This document shows, piece after piece, positions 9,985 to 21,787 of a DNA stretch of 64,000 nt; within the stretch, counting starts at the first letter, position 1, and each line of letters opens with the position of its first letter. The notes below the pieces were generated by a model. It was given only the letters and a program-made list of their open reading frames with translations, did no database searches and was not told the DNA's origin. The DNA is from Periplaneta americana. Taxonomy: Eukaryota; Arthropoda; Insecta; Blattodea; Blattidae. The stretch is from contig NC_091117.1 in assembly GCF_040183065.1 (NCBI RefSeq), forward strand, positions 100,195,001 through 100,259,000, in the 5' to 3' direction. A program made the position numbers and the translations under genes.

Positions 9985-11869
9985 CACTGCCATCGTGATC
10001 TAGACCAGGCCGTAATGCAGGTTGTGTGACGTCACTCGATGAGTCGGGCTTTTCTATTTGAGTATACGGAGCTGAGTGAAATATATTACTTTAATGCGTG
10101 TCGGCGCTCAATTTTATTTAGTGTAATGTGTGTATAAGACCCCTTCACACTTCTTATTGCATAATATGTTGCAGAAATAATTAAAAAACTGTGTTATTTT
10201 AATGTGAACGGAGTTTTACATGGTAACATAACCTGGTTGCATCAACATTTTAAGTTTGGAATGGAAGCTATTTTGAGATTTAATAAAGAAGAATTATTTA
10301 TATTGTGATTTTAATTTAGCACATCTACCTTCCTTACTTGTAGGTACAAAATTTACCACAGTCCCTCCTATGAAATTAGTGTATGTACAGTTGTGTGTTA
10401 ATCTGGTAGTAGATAAATACAATTCATTACAACTCAGTATAGTAGGGAACAAATAAATAATACAATTAAATTTTTATTCAATGTAATATGTGCATAAGTG
10501 CCATTTATGTGTTGCATAATGTGGCAGGAATAATAAATAAAACTGTTATTTTTATGTGAAGAGAATTTACCATGTTAACATAACCTATCTGCGTCAACAT
10601 TTTAGGCTTAAGTTGAGAACGATAACGGTTTTGAGATTTAATAAAGAAGAATATATTTTTAGGATAAACTTCAGAACACGGTTACCGTCCTTACTTATAA
10701 GTAGAAAATTCACCACAGTCCCTCCTATGAAATGTACATATGTTATATTACTTAGTAGCGCTGAGGTATAGTTCCGGTAATTTCTGAACTGAAAACAGTT
10801 TAATTTATTTTTTTTCGAGATGCGTTTGATCCTATAAGCAAGGCATATTAAAATCCTGAACGAACCGAACTAATTTGTATATGCAAGATGTATGAATACG
10901 AAGGGAACTACCTCAGCGCTAGTTTAGCCCTAGTAATATATTAAACTAATCAGACTTCAGACTGGAGTACCGTCTGAAACGAATAAATACAATTGAAGTG
11001 TAGACAAATTGCATTTATGAGTTATACGTAGCGTTATGCTTAATTATAATGAATAATTGCGAATATGGAAATAAGGCAAGTACTGATAGAATAAACATAA
11101 CCTATAACTTCAACACATTAAAATATGCGTGCGATGCAACTGAAAATTGTTGAAACGTGCATAAATGAATGTGCAAGAATTTCGTAATGAAGCATGAGTG
11201 CTTTATTTCAACTAATTACAATTCTAGATACTGTAACAGTAATGAAAACTATAGGGTATAATTTTTCGTAATATACTAACTATATGTATCTCGTTTTTAG
11301 TTCAAATTGTGTATATTATCAAACGTCGTATTATTTACTCGTATAATGTAGGTTATTCACAAATAAAAAGGGCGCAATAATTTAAATTTAATAAGACAAA
11401 TACGGTAAACTAGCAATAATGGATCAGACAAGAGTAACATCGGTAACGCTGCACTTAGGCCCAATCACAACTTACTTTACATGCCAGTCAATGTTTCACT
11501 TTCACGTATATATTATTACACATATTTAGCCTACTGTTTATAAGACCAAAATTTCACTTAACCACATTAGGGCGCAATATTTAATCGAAATAAATGCAGG
11601 TATTACACATACGAACTTTGCCTGCAACAACGTAATTTTCACACCAAAAATAATATTATACCTTAAATTGCAAGTAAATTGTGTCTCAAGTGTCTCACAA
11701 TCACTGTTTAAAATTTTACTGACGCAATTACACTGCATTTCAGAGAAATATATGTTATTCTTCATGCACTGCAACTAATTCACATGGTTGAAAGACCGCC
11801 TTTCGCGATCAGCTGTTAAGCGAGTCACGTGGTCTGCCTTACGGCCTGTATTAGATCACGATGGCAGTG
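9985..11869. mobile_element. TIR transposon with 7-8 bp target duplication
   Basis: The left end is CACTGCCATCGTGATCTA followed by GACCAGGCCGTAA. The right end is the inverted form with about three differences over 36 bp. TCTATGC flanks both sides (9978-9984 and 11870-11876); the target could be 8 bp with one mismatch, depending on where the element ends. No transposase frame is visible in its 1885 bp, so it is non-autonomous. An 8-bp duplication would fit hAT, but this is not settled. Confidence 0.78.
10125..10745. repeat. Degenerate 260-bp tandem duplication
   Basis: Two diverged copies (about 10125-10395 and 10482-10745) share an ordered series of blocks: TTGCATAAT, ATAACCT, CAACATTTTA, GAGATTTAATAAAGAAGAAT, and ACCACAGTCCCTCCTATGAA near the end. 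The duplication lies wholly inside the TIR transposon and is non-coding. Confidence 0.75.
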
Positions 11870-11913
11870 TCTATGCGCCAGCTTGTATAATCTCGTAAGT
11901 AACGGTTTCAGCA

Positions 11914-13390
11914 CAACGAGTTAGATACTATAGAGAGGACAAAGACCTCAGAAAGTTGAAGACAATTGAACATTGGTCCGCCATGTTTCGGTTAGTCAAA
12001 ACAAAGGGCGTGGCTCGGATGTTGTAGGAAATGGCTGTGATGAAATTAGTATTATTGTGAATTGAGTTACATATTAAGACTATGTTAATAAGTAAAAAGT
12101 AAAATACACACAAAACTTTACGTTTTATAACAGCTGTAGGCCTAGTTTTATTAGTTTCACTAAATATAGCCCAGATATTAAATGACAACCTATACTCGAT
12201 GCAACTAAAGCAAAGCAACTAAAGATGGATGAATTTAATCGGCAGAAGAAAAATAAATAATTTTTTGACTTCGTCACAAATTTAATTATCTTACAGCTAA
12301 TCTAACCTAATATGAAATGATGTAATTCAGTGCTCACCAGGTGATTTCAAGAGAGACGACGTATGTAACTAATAGGAGTAAAATATAGGAAAGGTAGTGG
12401 CGAAAATTAAAAAAAAAAAAAATCCAGTAATTAAGTTATTGAGAAAAATTCGTTTGAAATTGGAATTAACATAGAGAACTTTTGAAAACTGCAATTATTA
12501 AAACTACGAATAACCTCTTAGCATGCAACATAATAATTAAAGAATGGCACTAATAGAAAGTTACTCATGATCATAACTCACCACATTTATTGAAACGATA
12601 AGATACTTATGATTAACATTGTTATCAGAAACAACAGGAGCCACAGCTAGGTACACTTCTTTTCGCGTGATGGAGACATCATGTAGTCTAATATAATTTG
12701 AAACAAATATTGTCGCGTGATGGAGACATCGTGTAGTCTAATATAATTTGAAACAAACATTGATCTCACACGTGTCTCGCAACTAGGCAGAGGCTTTTGC
12801 AGAATAAAACTGTTCTTACATTATTTTGAACAATAATGACAAATTGTGTGTGATGCAAGTGCTAACTTTTCTCTTTGTTAACAAAAAGAACCCTACGCAT
12901 TAATAAAAAGAAAATTGGAGTAGTCCCTATAAACACAATAAATACTAAACTCTTGATGGTACAAACTTATTAATACAGATATTTCGCTTATGCTCAGTCC
13001 GTCTTATCTTATAATTCTCTGCGGCAATGGTACCTGTATTGAGAAAGTTTAATTATCCAGCAACGAATATTATGATTTACGGTACATTTCATTTAAATCC
13101 GAGGGAATGAGACATTTTTGGAGATTTTAAAGTCTTAATTATTACTTTTTCATTTATAAATCAGCTTTTTACAAAACCTATAGCGAAATGTTTAAATTAA
13201 ATATTGATGTATCTGAAAAATATAATACATGTACCAACTCGTTGCAGTGTACCTTTGATAAGCACTCCTTGCAGAGGCTGGCGGTACTATAGACCGCCAT
13301 GTTTTTTAGGGAACGATCCATAGTACTGTTGGCCTCCGCAGGGAGCGCTTATCAGAGGTCTTCAGCCTCTCTATAGTATCTAACTCGTTG
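11914..13390. mobile_element. hAT-like non-autonomous element with perfect TIRs
   Basis: Perfect 25-bp terminal inverted repeats (CAACGAGTTAGATACTATAG plus AGAGG, and its reverse complement) are flanked by a perfect 8-bp duplication, TTTCAGCA (11906-11913 and 13391-13398). Eight-base duplications are characteristic of hAT transposons. The 1477-bp body has no transposase. Near the right end, 13257-13353 holds a second, imperfect inverted repeat (GATAAGC..CTCC..GCAGAGGC). It interrupts a zinc-finger-MYM-like hAT transposase relic. Confidence 0.87.
12664..12763. repeat. 51-bp tandem duplication
   Basis: CGCGTGATGGAGACATC.TGTAGTCTAATATAATTTG is present twice in a row with only a couple of differences, inside the hAT-like element. 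Confidence 0.8.
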
Positions 13391-13396
13391 TTTCAG

Positions 13397-13990
13397 CATG
13401 TGGAAGGTGTTATAGCAGAATACAATGTCGGCAATAACTTAATTGCACAGACATACGATGGTGCTTCAGTTATGGCGGGAAATATTAATGGCTTAAAAAC
13501 AAAAGTTCAAGAAAAGTATCCTCAAGCATTATTTGTCCATTATTACAGCCATGTTCTCAATTTAGTTTTGCAACAAACTACTTCATCCATTCCAGAATGC
13601 CGCATTTTTTTCAAAACACTGTCGGGTTTAGCTACATTTTTCTCATCATCTCCTAAAAGATCAGAAAAACTCAAGGAATTTATGAACAAGAAACTCCCAA
13701 AAGTAGCACCAACTAGATGGGATTTTACATCTCGGCTTGTAAATACAGCGAAGGAATACAGAGAACTACTGACTGCTTTTTTGAAAATATCATTTGTAAT
13801 GAAACTGGGATGATGATGTAATTGTGCAGGGTCAAGGATATTTGTATTTTTTCACACAGTTTCAGAATATATTTCTTCTTGAAGTCTATGCTAGTGTTCG
13901 CACATACAGATGTGCTCTACAATTCTCACCAACTTTGAACGTAAAGCACTAATATGAATTCTCTTCAATAAATTGAACAAATTGTCAGTG
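13397..13990 (+). pseudogene. hAT-type (ZMYM1/DUF4371-like) transposase fragment
   Basis: The open part (to 13813) reads AEYNVGNNLIAQTYDGASVM, then a region ending in the HVLNLVLQQT motif and APTRWDFTSRL. These blocks typify the catalytic core of domesticated and selfish hAT transposases related to zinc-finger MYM-type 1 proteins. After 13813 the homology seems to continue through stops to about 13990 (a stretch like FRIYFF..VFAHTDVLYN). The N-terminal half is missing, because the 5' side is occupied by other transposons. Non-functional. Confidence 0.72.
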
Positions 13991-14319
13991 GAGAGCATTT
14001 AAAAATTGTGGATCAGAATAAAACAAACTCTGAAAAAAAGTAAAACAATTTATGCCACGAAAGATGGTATTATGTGCCGTAAATAAAATTTGAAGAACAA
14101 TTTAAATGGTCATGTCTTAAAAAAAATTATTCTTAAAAACTACATTACATTCATCACTATTATTTTCCATTTCTTTTGCTGCACATATTCCTCTTTAATA
14201 GATATAGATACGTATGTATAAATATAATTAAAAAGTACAATGAGAAAAGTGAAATTTTATTTTTAACTAACCAAGTAATGAAAATTTAAAAATCATACTT
14301 ACTTTTCACGACCAATTTT

Positions 14320-14575
14320 TTTTTTATTATTGGGTTATTTTACGACGCTTTATCAACATCTAGGTTATTTAGCGTCTGAATGAAATGAAGGTGATAATGC
14401 CGGTGAAATGAGTCCGGGGTCCAGCACCGAAAGTTACCCAGCATTTGCTCGTATTGGGTTGAGGGAAAACCCCGGAAAAAACCTCAACCAGGTAACTTGC
14501 CCCGACCGGGAATCGAACCCGGCCCGGTTTCGCGGCCAGACGTGCTAACCGTTACTGCACAGGTGTGGACATTCA
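14320..14575 (-). repeat. tRNA-derived SINE
   Basis: Read on the minus strand it begins with a tRNA-like head (TAACGGTTAGCACGTCTGG as A-box region, then GGGTTCGATTCCCGG as B-box) and continues into a tail with CCGGGGTTTTCCCTCAACCC. RNA polymerase III box spacing fits a tRNA-derived SINE rather than a functional tRNA, because no clean cloverleaf with a closing acceptor stem was seen. Confidence 0.75.
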
Positions 14576-14579
14576 CGAC

Positions 14580-16389
14580 CAATCTCTATACAAAAAGAAT
14601 TAAACTTTCATTTTGTATAATAAGGATTTGTTTCAACCAAATGAAAGGACAACTTAAGTATTTTTATTATTTCAGGATTAATGGAGAAGGGTGATGTAAT
14701 TATTATATTGTTGTATAACATTATGGAATGCTGACAAGTTGATGTATTGAATAAGCATTACACAATTCTAATATCCCGACTTTTGCCTCAGGACTAAGGG
14801 AATACTTCGACAAAGGACAGATTGCAAATAACTTTATTTTATTTCTTCATTATACAAATTTAACATATATCACAGTTAGGCAACAACAAAAATACATAAT
14901 GAGCAATCAACTGTATTATTTTCTGTGTAACAGCACACTTACTTTATTTTTCTGAAAAATACAAAGTAATATAAAAAGAAAATAACTATGGTTTTGGATA
15001 GACATATTATGTTTGCTCCAGCATTTGCATCAGCCATAATTCTTAAATTAGTCATTATATTACCAAATTTCCAGACGTCCTCTTCCTTAACCAACCTCTT
15101 GATAATGTTTGGTGGCATCATGGGATCCTTTGAGACTAAAAGAAAGACAGAATTTGATTTAACACAGAAATTGTCAACGTTAAAAGGGGATCTGTGCATG
15201 TTTAATATAAGAAAGTAATTACACATAGCCCCATTTAACAATAATTGAATTAATTTTTAGTAGAATTATAGTGGACATTATGGTGACAACACTGGACTGG
15301 ACAATTAATCATGTAAATATCAGTAGAAAAAGGGGGGGAGGAATTAAAACTAAAATAAAAAATATATTATGTTGTACACAGAGTGAAAATTAATACTGCA
15401 TAAATAACATTGTACCGGTATCTAAAATATGACATCAGGCTTTGAAACAGAAATGTTGAAAATAAGCCAAACTTTCAGTGTAATCTAGCTCAAGGATCTG
15501 GCAAGTTTTGTAGCAAAATACCACCCTCACAGAATTCTTTGCTTTTGAAGGTACACAAATCTAACTATATCATATTTCGTGAAAAAAAAAAATAGTGGTA
15601 CTGATATAAGACATCATATTATCAGACACTTTCACTTTCCTCTGAATTAATGGTGGCCTCTGGTCTAGCTGGAAGTCATTGTGCAAAATGTTAACCCTCA
15701 TGGCATGGATGTCGGAGAGGTTGGTGTATCTAAGAGACCAACGAAATAAGCCTCACTGGCTTCTTGGAACACCACGATAGCTAATCCCTGGAAGGGAAAC
15801 TCTATCGTTAAGTCCTAAGCAACAGAAAAAAAAAACACAACTTGAATTTATCAATGATGAGATCGTCTAGCATCCTTGTATTTGAATGTACAGCAATCTA
15901 TCTGTAGGCATGTCATATTTTGTTAAAAAAATAGTGGGTTTTGATATGAGGTGTCTGATCATCAGAGATATTTTCACTTTTCTTAAATTAGTGGTGGCCT
16001 CTGATGCACCTGTCCTGCTGTATGTCGTGCAAAATGGTAACCCTCATGGCCTGGATGGTGGAGAGGTTGGTGTATCGAAAACCAGCCTCCTATGACACAC
16101 CTTGGGCAATGATTGTGTTGATAAATTGGTCTACACAACTCGCTTCATATGGCTGAATGACAAATAGTCAATTAACCACCATTGGGGGGGGGGGATTACT
16201 TACATTTAGAGAATCACCTTTCCAAGTGTCGTTTATTCCTGTTTGCATTGTCTGGCAATGGTAACCCCATTCTGTTTCAGTCATGTCTCCAAAATTCACA
16301 TTTAAACATAAATAATGCAATTTAACATAACAGTTCATTACTCAGATTCTACAGAAATTATATTTACCATTAACTGATCTCGTCTCCTT
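14580..16389. other. Intergenic DNA with an internal duplication, no gene
   Basis: No recognised protein domain. The longest minus-strand frame (14939-15241, 100 residues) has no recognisable features and an overlapping plus-strand frame of similar length, so neither is called. Contains the duplication listed separately. Confidence 0.45.
15475..16090. repeat. Diverged direct duplication, about 270-bp units
   Basis: Segments 15475-15745 and 15860-16090 share ordered blocks: GTGGCCTCTG, GTGCAAAATG.TAACCCTCATGG and GGAGAGGTTGGTGTATC, with moderate divergence between them. The function is unknown. The arrangement suggests an old tandem duplication or two copies of one dispersed repeat. Confidence 0.6.
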
Positions 16390-17130
16390 TTGTTGTGGAT
16401 TTGTATTCTGCAATTTTATTGTGGTAGAAAGCATTATCCATAACAATAATCGAAGGACCTAAATTTCTCAACCCAACAATAAACTACCTTTCCACCCACT
16501 TCTGGATTGTATTCATGGCACCATAGTAATCTTGGCCAGTCTTCAAATTGGATGCAAAAAGTTAAATCTGCATCTATAAAAGAGACAAGATATTTAGATT
16601 CTAGATAGAACACATAATAAAAGTTACTACACTATATATAGTTTAATAGTATTGTAGTTATATTACCAGGTTCCAGCTTGTACAGTGACCAGTCTTCCTT
16701 CCACAGCAGGTCGATGCATAACTCCTTGAACCTTACCACCAACGATACTGGTTTGCTCCATGAATGTGTTGCAGTCTATGAAATATACATGGAATTAATA
16801 ATGTTACAACATTTATTCCCTTTACTATCTTAAAATATTGTAATAAAGCCTGCCATACATAAAAATTCACGTTTCATCCAGAAAAACAACAGACTTTGGA
16901 CCCTCACATTTCATATTTCTCACATATTCGGCACACTGCATACTGCTTGCAAGAGGTATCGAAGTTAAAAAAATACTATATCCGAGTTCAGACGTAGTGG
17001 GTTTCCGTCCATTTGGAGTAATATAGAAAATGAAAATTCTTCAGCCAATACAATGGAACCACCATTAAAGCGAAGAAAAGGAGATGATGAATTGAAATAC
17101 AGGCAGCTGCACTACAGCATACTAGCGCCA
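16390..17130 (-). pseudogene. DDE_3-type (IS630/Tc1-like) transposase relic
   Basis: Minus-strand translation, frame by frame, gives GPKSVVFLDET (first catalytic Asp region), then TGQDYYGAMNTIQKWVER, then LGPSIIVMDNAFYHNKIAEY (second Asp) and KSTTKGDEI. This order matches DDE_3 transposases of insects that resemble bacterial IS630. Stops and frame changes interrupt it, for instance a stop directly after DET. I cannot exclude that some gaps are introns, but no functional product is likely. Confidence 0.6.
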
Positions 17131-17339
17131 CGACAAATTACTGGTGTCAGATATGATAGAGCTTAACAATAAATTATGGTGTCAGAAATGGTATAATAAA
17201 TATTGGTGTCAGAATTAATATAGTATAACAAAATATTGGTGTCAGAAATGGGCACAACAATGCTATTCCAAAACGAGAGAACTTGACCATCGTTTTCATG
17301 AAATTTAAATCAGTCTAATTAACGCCTTAAACCAAATCC

Positions 17340-18545
17340 ATTGTGCCCTACTGAAAACTCTCCCTTCTTAGTATCATATCCTCTTCTACTAACAACGCCA
17401 TATTATCAGAAATCTTATGCACTTTATTCTTCTTCCTCCTACTATTACTCCTCCCATGTTCTGAAAACAGTTCTTCACTAAATCTTCCAAGTAGATGTTG
17501 AACGGGATAGATGATAAAGGACATCCTTGTCGTACTCCTCTTCCTATTTCTCTTCCTTCTGACATTTCTTCTTCTATCCTGACTTTGACTCATTCATGCA
17601 AAGATTACTGAACAGCCTTCTTTCTTTCCAATTCATACCTATTTTCTTTAGGATCCCTATCAGTTTATTCCAATCCACTCTGTCAAAAGCCTTTTCTAGA
17701 TCCACAAATATTACATGCACTTCTTTATTCTTCTCTAGGTATCTTTCGCCGATTGTTCGTAGGAGTCCAATTGCATCTCTCATACCTTTCCCCTTCCTGA
17801 AGCCAAACTGCTCTTCTTCCAACTGTTCTTTCATCTTAAAATATAAACGTCGTTTCAGTATTCGCAGAAGAATCTTCTCTGAGTGTGTTATCAGGCTGAT
17901 AGGCCTGAACTCATTACGTTTCTTGGCATTATTTTTCTTCAGTATTGGAAGCAACACTTTCTCTGTAAAATCTTCAGACCATTCGCTTTTCTCATATATT
18001 TCGTTGTGTAATGATAGAATTTCCTTCTTGTTTTCATCCAAGCATTTCATTAATTCAATGGGGATTCCATCAACTCCTGTTGCTTTCCCATTCTTCATTT
18101 CCCTAAGTGCTAGTGCAACTTCTTCCCTTAAAATAGAAAATCCTTTTTCGTCTTCTGATACGGCTACTTATTATTCTATAGCCAAGTCATCTGGACGATT
18201 CCCAGGTTCATATAACTCTTCTACATATTTCGTCCATCTGGTCAGTATTCCTGGTTTGTCTGTTATTTCATCCTTTATAAACCACATGGATTTCCTGTCC
18301 CTATTTGTGAAGTCCAAACATTTTCCTTGAGGTACATTAAATCGTATCTTCCTTTTCTCTCTAGATCCTTTATTTCTTCACATTTCTCTTTCATCTAGTC
18401 TTCCTTTGCTTTATCAGTTTCTCTTCATAGTTCGCTGTTAAGTTTCCTGTAGTTTCTTCTACCTTCTTCTGTGTTGATATTTTTCCATTTTCTCCTTTCC
18501 TCCATCTTCTTCAACATTTTCCCTGTGACCAAGTTTTCTTAATTG
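17340..18545 (-). pseudogene. LINE reverse transcriptase fragment
   Basis: The largest open part (17574-18098) reads KNGKATGVDGIPIELMKCL, then FRPISLITHSEKILLRIL, QFGFRKGKGMRDAIGLLRTI and VIFVDLEKAFDRVDW: RT motifs 1 to A of a non-LTR retrotransposon. Upstream, through a frame break, comes WTKYVEELY; downstream in another frame an SIIYPVQ-type stretch is visible. The YADD box is not preserved. Both endonuclease and 3' end are missing. It stops just before the LTR relic at 18567. Confidence 0.78.
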
Positions 18546-18938
18546 TCACACATTCTCTGTATCTATTGTGACAGCCCCGTCGAGACTCGATCACGCGTCC
18601 CACAGAGGGCAGGATGTGCGTGGAAGGATCGGGCGACGTGGCGAAGGAAGCTGCAGCCACGAAAACTAGAGGGGCGCGACGTAAGGGGAAGGACGGCACG
18701 CTGGTGCATGCCGAGAGGGGAAGAAAGCCAACTGCTGCGCATGGTGAAGGGGGAGAAGAAGCAGCGTGATTATTTTCGAAAACGAATTGTCCAGTAACGG
18801 AAACGTCCGGAAGGCCCGCGAAGCGTTGCCTAGCAAATAAAAGGAAGCCAGCCTCCGAGAGGATTTCAGATTTGGACAGCAGGCCAGTTAGTCTTGTGTA
18901 GCAGTGAAGCCAGCTTTGAGACCAGAGTTCGACTTGAG

Positions 18939-20267
18939 CACAGTCTACTATATACAGTCGCGAAGCTCAATATGTAGTAAATATGCAAACATGGGTAGTT
19001 GCCCACCACTAGGATAGCTACTATCGCGTCATCATCGCAGATCTCTCTCCTAGCAGCCGACAAAATATGTTACACTTTCGTTGTCGTGTTCTTTTGGAAA
19101 AATTAACACCTTCCTTCCATTATTGAAATATTAAATGCATAAAGTTAATTTATTATTTTAATGAAGTATATTAAATTCCACCATAAATTCGAAGATACCT
19201 GCAAGAAATAAGTTAATATAATTTTTGTTTGTGCAAAACGAACTGAAATTACTATAATAGTTTCACTCATTCAAGATTATAGCGATAATTAACTATGAAA
19301 CCAATAAATATTGATTTGCATTTCTCTTTACAACAATAATAATGGAAATATGAATTAATGGAGTAACTTACGTGTACCGGTACTTGTAGTGTAGGCTTAC
19401 GTAGTTAACAAAGTGGGATGAGGTTAAGCAATAATAATCACACCAGAATTGGAAATAAAACGTGATCAATAAATTTTATTGTAACAGACTTTTTCTACGT
19501 CTCTAGTAAAGCAACAAATAAAAATAACAACAAAATTAACAGCTATAATTAAAAACATATCCTTTGAAGAAAAAAGTAGGCCTAAGCAATAATAATCCCA
19601 CCAGAATTGAAAAGAAAACGTGATCAATAAATTTCATTAAGACAAACTTAATTTTTCTACGTCTTTAGTAAAATAACACATTAAAATAATAACAAAATTA
19701 ATAGCTACAATTAAAAATATATCCTCTGAAGAAAAAAGTAGACCTAACCTTTATTTCTCTGGAAATTTAGCAGCCTAAGTGACAGAACTTTAACCGGTAT
19801 CTAATGTCCTTTCGGTTAGACTGAAACATTTCATTGTGAAATTTAAGGATATAATGTATTCTAACAGTCACAAAGAACTTCAAATTAACAGTTTTGTTTC
19901 TGCACAGCATTCTTGTGGAAACCCAGGAACCTTTCTGAATCTTTCGGAAATCGGGAAAAGGATAACTCTGGCCTCTTTCTCTTACTCTTGCTACAATTTA
20001 TAGCACTACAAACGTCTCCTCCTTGTCCCATATTATTATTCCAATTATTATATTTTAGCCATTAACATTTTCATTATAACCAATAACGAACATTTCACAA
20101 CCATCAATGTGAAATACGCAACGAGCTAGCACTCGATAGAAATACGATACAGTCCAAAGTCGACCATGGACAGTCTATTGTTTCTAGTTGCTAACCGCTT
20201 GGAGCGCTTTATCACGAGATTTGCAAAAAAACACCTCAATCTTCGCGACTGTATATAGTAGACTGTG
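18939..20267. mobile_element. TIR transposon inserted in the LTR relic
   Basis: Perfect 27-bp inverted ends (CACAGTCTACTATATACAGT plus CGCGAAG). ACTTGAG flanks both sides (18932-18938 and 20268-20274), a 7-bp duplication, or 8 bp if the terminal G is counted in the target. The ends match the element at 924/6931. The 1329-bp body is AT-rich with a tandem duplication and no transposase, so it is non-autonomous. The superfamily is not assigned. Confidence 0.87.
19424..19745. repeat. 160-bp tandem duplication
   Basis: Two adjacent copies share AAGCAATAATAATC.CACCAGAATTG, AACGTGATCAATAAATTT, TTTTTCTACGTCT and GAAGAAAAAAGTAG in the same order. They lie inside the TIR transposon and do not code. 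Confidence 0.82.
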
Positions 20268-20715
20268 ACTTGAGTGTGTCCGCAGCTGTGTGAGCATCCT
20301 GGCCAGTGGACTGTCGCCGGAAGTCCGGAGTTCGAGTGCAGTGGACCGCAGTTGGGGGACCTGAGTTCGAAGTTCAGTGAACTGTCTCTGAAGGTCTGGG
20401 ATTCGAGATACTGTGAACTCGAGTGACTGCGCTAGAGGAACTAAGCCGAGGCAAACGAACTGTGAACTGAGAACTGACAGCTCTGCTTTGTAAATAGTGC
20501 TTTGTGAACATTAGTTAAGATTAACAGTTCATTGTTGTTCTCAATAATCCAAGTAAATTGTCATTGTCGTCTGTGGAGTACAATAACGAATACTGTGTTA
20601 CTGTGTGGAGTGGAAATCCCATTGTTGACGGGAGTGTTTACATTCAATAATAGAAAGTGATTATTGTTGTTTGAAGTAAAAGTTACACTATTGTTTCTTC
20701 TGCTATTGTCTGTAT

Positions 20716-21251
20716 ACATCTTTTTAGATGAGTCCAGTACTCATTACTATTCTCAGCAGTGGCGAAGCTAAGGTGTAAATCCTGGGTAGGCTGAAAAAAA
20801 ATCAGCTTATCTTGTATCTTTTTATAGGGCAGATGTCCATCAGCTTTTATATCATAATTTTTTTTGTGCCACAGGCTGCACAAGAAGATTATGACCACTC
20901 ATTTTCATCCAAACAGAATGCAGGTAAAACAATATAACTTATTTGTCTCAGAGCAACCTGTTAGACAAAGATATTTCCTTACACCATGACAATTGAAAAT
21001 TTATATTTTTTCTTCCTCCATCTGCTATTTTAATATGTAAATGTGGTGTCGATCTACTGTCTTTGTAAGCACATTTTGTTTCATACACCCAACTTTAAAA
21101 CAATTTCTCTTTTAATTCTACAAATAATGACTTCACTCTTCTCCAGTATGAGTCATTTTACGCAAAATTAATAAGTGAATAAATTAAAAAACACACGCAC
21201 GCTTTTGATTAAACTAAATTCAGCAATGTAAATCTATGCACCTGTCAACAT
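20716..21251. other. No recognised gene
   Basis: A minus-strand frame of 71 residues (20683-20898) overlaps the LTR border and has no known domain. The rest is AT-rich non-coding DNA. Confidence 0.4.
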
Positions 21252-21342
21252 GTGATCGCAATCACACATATGCAGGATGTAACTCTTGCCCTCTATCTTT
21301 TTTTAAAATTATGTAGTCCCGCACATTCACAGGCAGTGCTGT
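21252..21342. repeat. 91-bp direct repeat, copy 1
   Basis: Matches 23081-23171 over all 91 bases with one difference by eye (AGTCCCGC against AGTTCCGC). Sharp edges on both sides. Confidence 0.93.
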
Positions 21343-21350
21343 AAAATCGA

Positions 21351-21725
21351 GAGGTTCAAAGCTAAAGTGGATCAAGTCACAAATTTTCATAAATTGAGTT
21401 TAATTCATTTTCTGATTATCTGAAGTTGGATCTTTTCCGAGCAGTAATGGGTCAAGTCTTAATTCCAAGCATTCGCCGGTAGGTGACACCAGTCACTTTT
21501 GGCTCAAATTATTTGCTCACGATGTTCTGAACCTTAGTGGATCAGTCACTAAAGCATTCATCAATTAACATCACAATTGTTTACATTGTATAAATCTAGA
21601 ATTTGAGAATGGAGCAAAATTATTGCTAGTGAAATTAGATAATCCACTAGAGCAAGTTAATTTTAAGTGCTATTATCTCAAAACTACGTCTCATGGACTT
21701 GATCCACTTTAGCTCTGAATGCCTC
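21351..21725. mobile_element. MITE-like inverted repeat element
   Basis: GCTAAAGTGGATCAAGTC near the left end is repeated inverted as GACTTGATCCACTTTAGC near the right end, with further partial match (GAGGTTCA / TGAATGCCTC). About 375 bp with no coding potential. The target duplication is not clear. Confidence 0.6.
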
Positions 21726-21787
21726 AAATATGATCTATGCTCTGTGTGCCGGTGCTACTGCTAACTGTTCAGTTATTTGTAGAAGCC

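Larger units (their letters stand above)
18567..20694 (+). repeat. Solo LTR-like relic, split by a transposon
   Basis: Starts TGTGACAGC like the LTR at 2714-6814 read on its own strand, and its second half (20268-20694) matches that LTR in order, including the TCGAGTGCAGTGGACCGCAG repeat, CTGTGAACTCGAGTGAC and the GTCATTGTCGTC block near the end. The homologous parts add up to about 800 bp once the insert is removed. It is more diverged, so it represents an older subfamily. No internal region or partner LTR is seen. The exact 3' border and target duplication are unclear. Confidence 0.72.

Noticed and set aside
12664-12763. CRISPR-like direct repeats
   Set aside because: Only two adjacent units without spacers, in a eukaryotic transposon. 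A simple tandem duplication.
14939-15241. 100-residue minus-strand frame
   Set aside because: No recognisable motif, and it ends in a low-complexity hydrophobic tail. An overlapping plus-strand frame is equally long.
17596-18330. 244-residue plus-strand frame
   Set aside because: It lies opposite the LINE reverse transcriptase fragment, whose RT motifs are on the minus strand.
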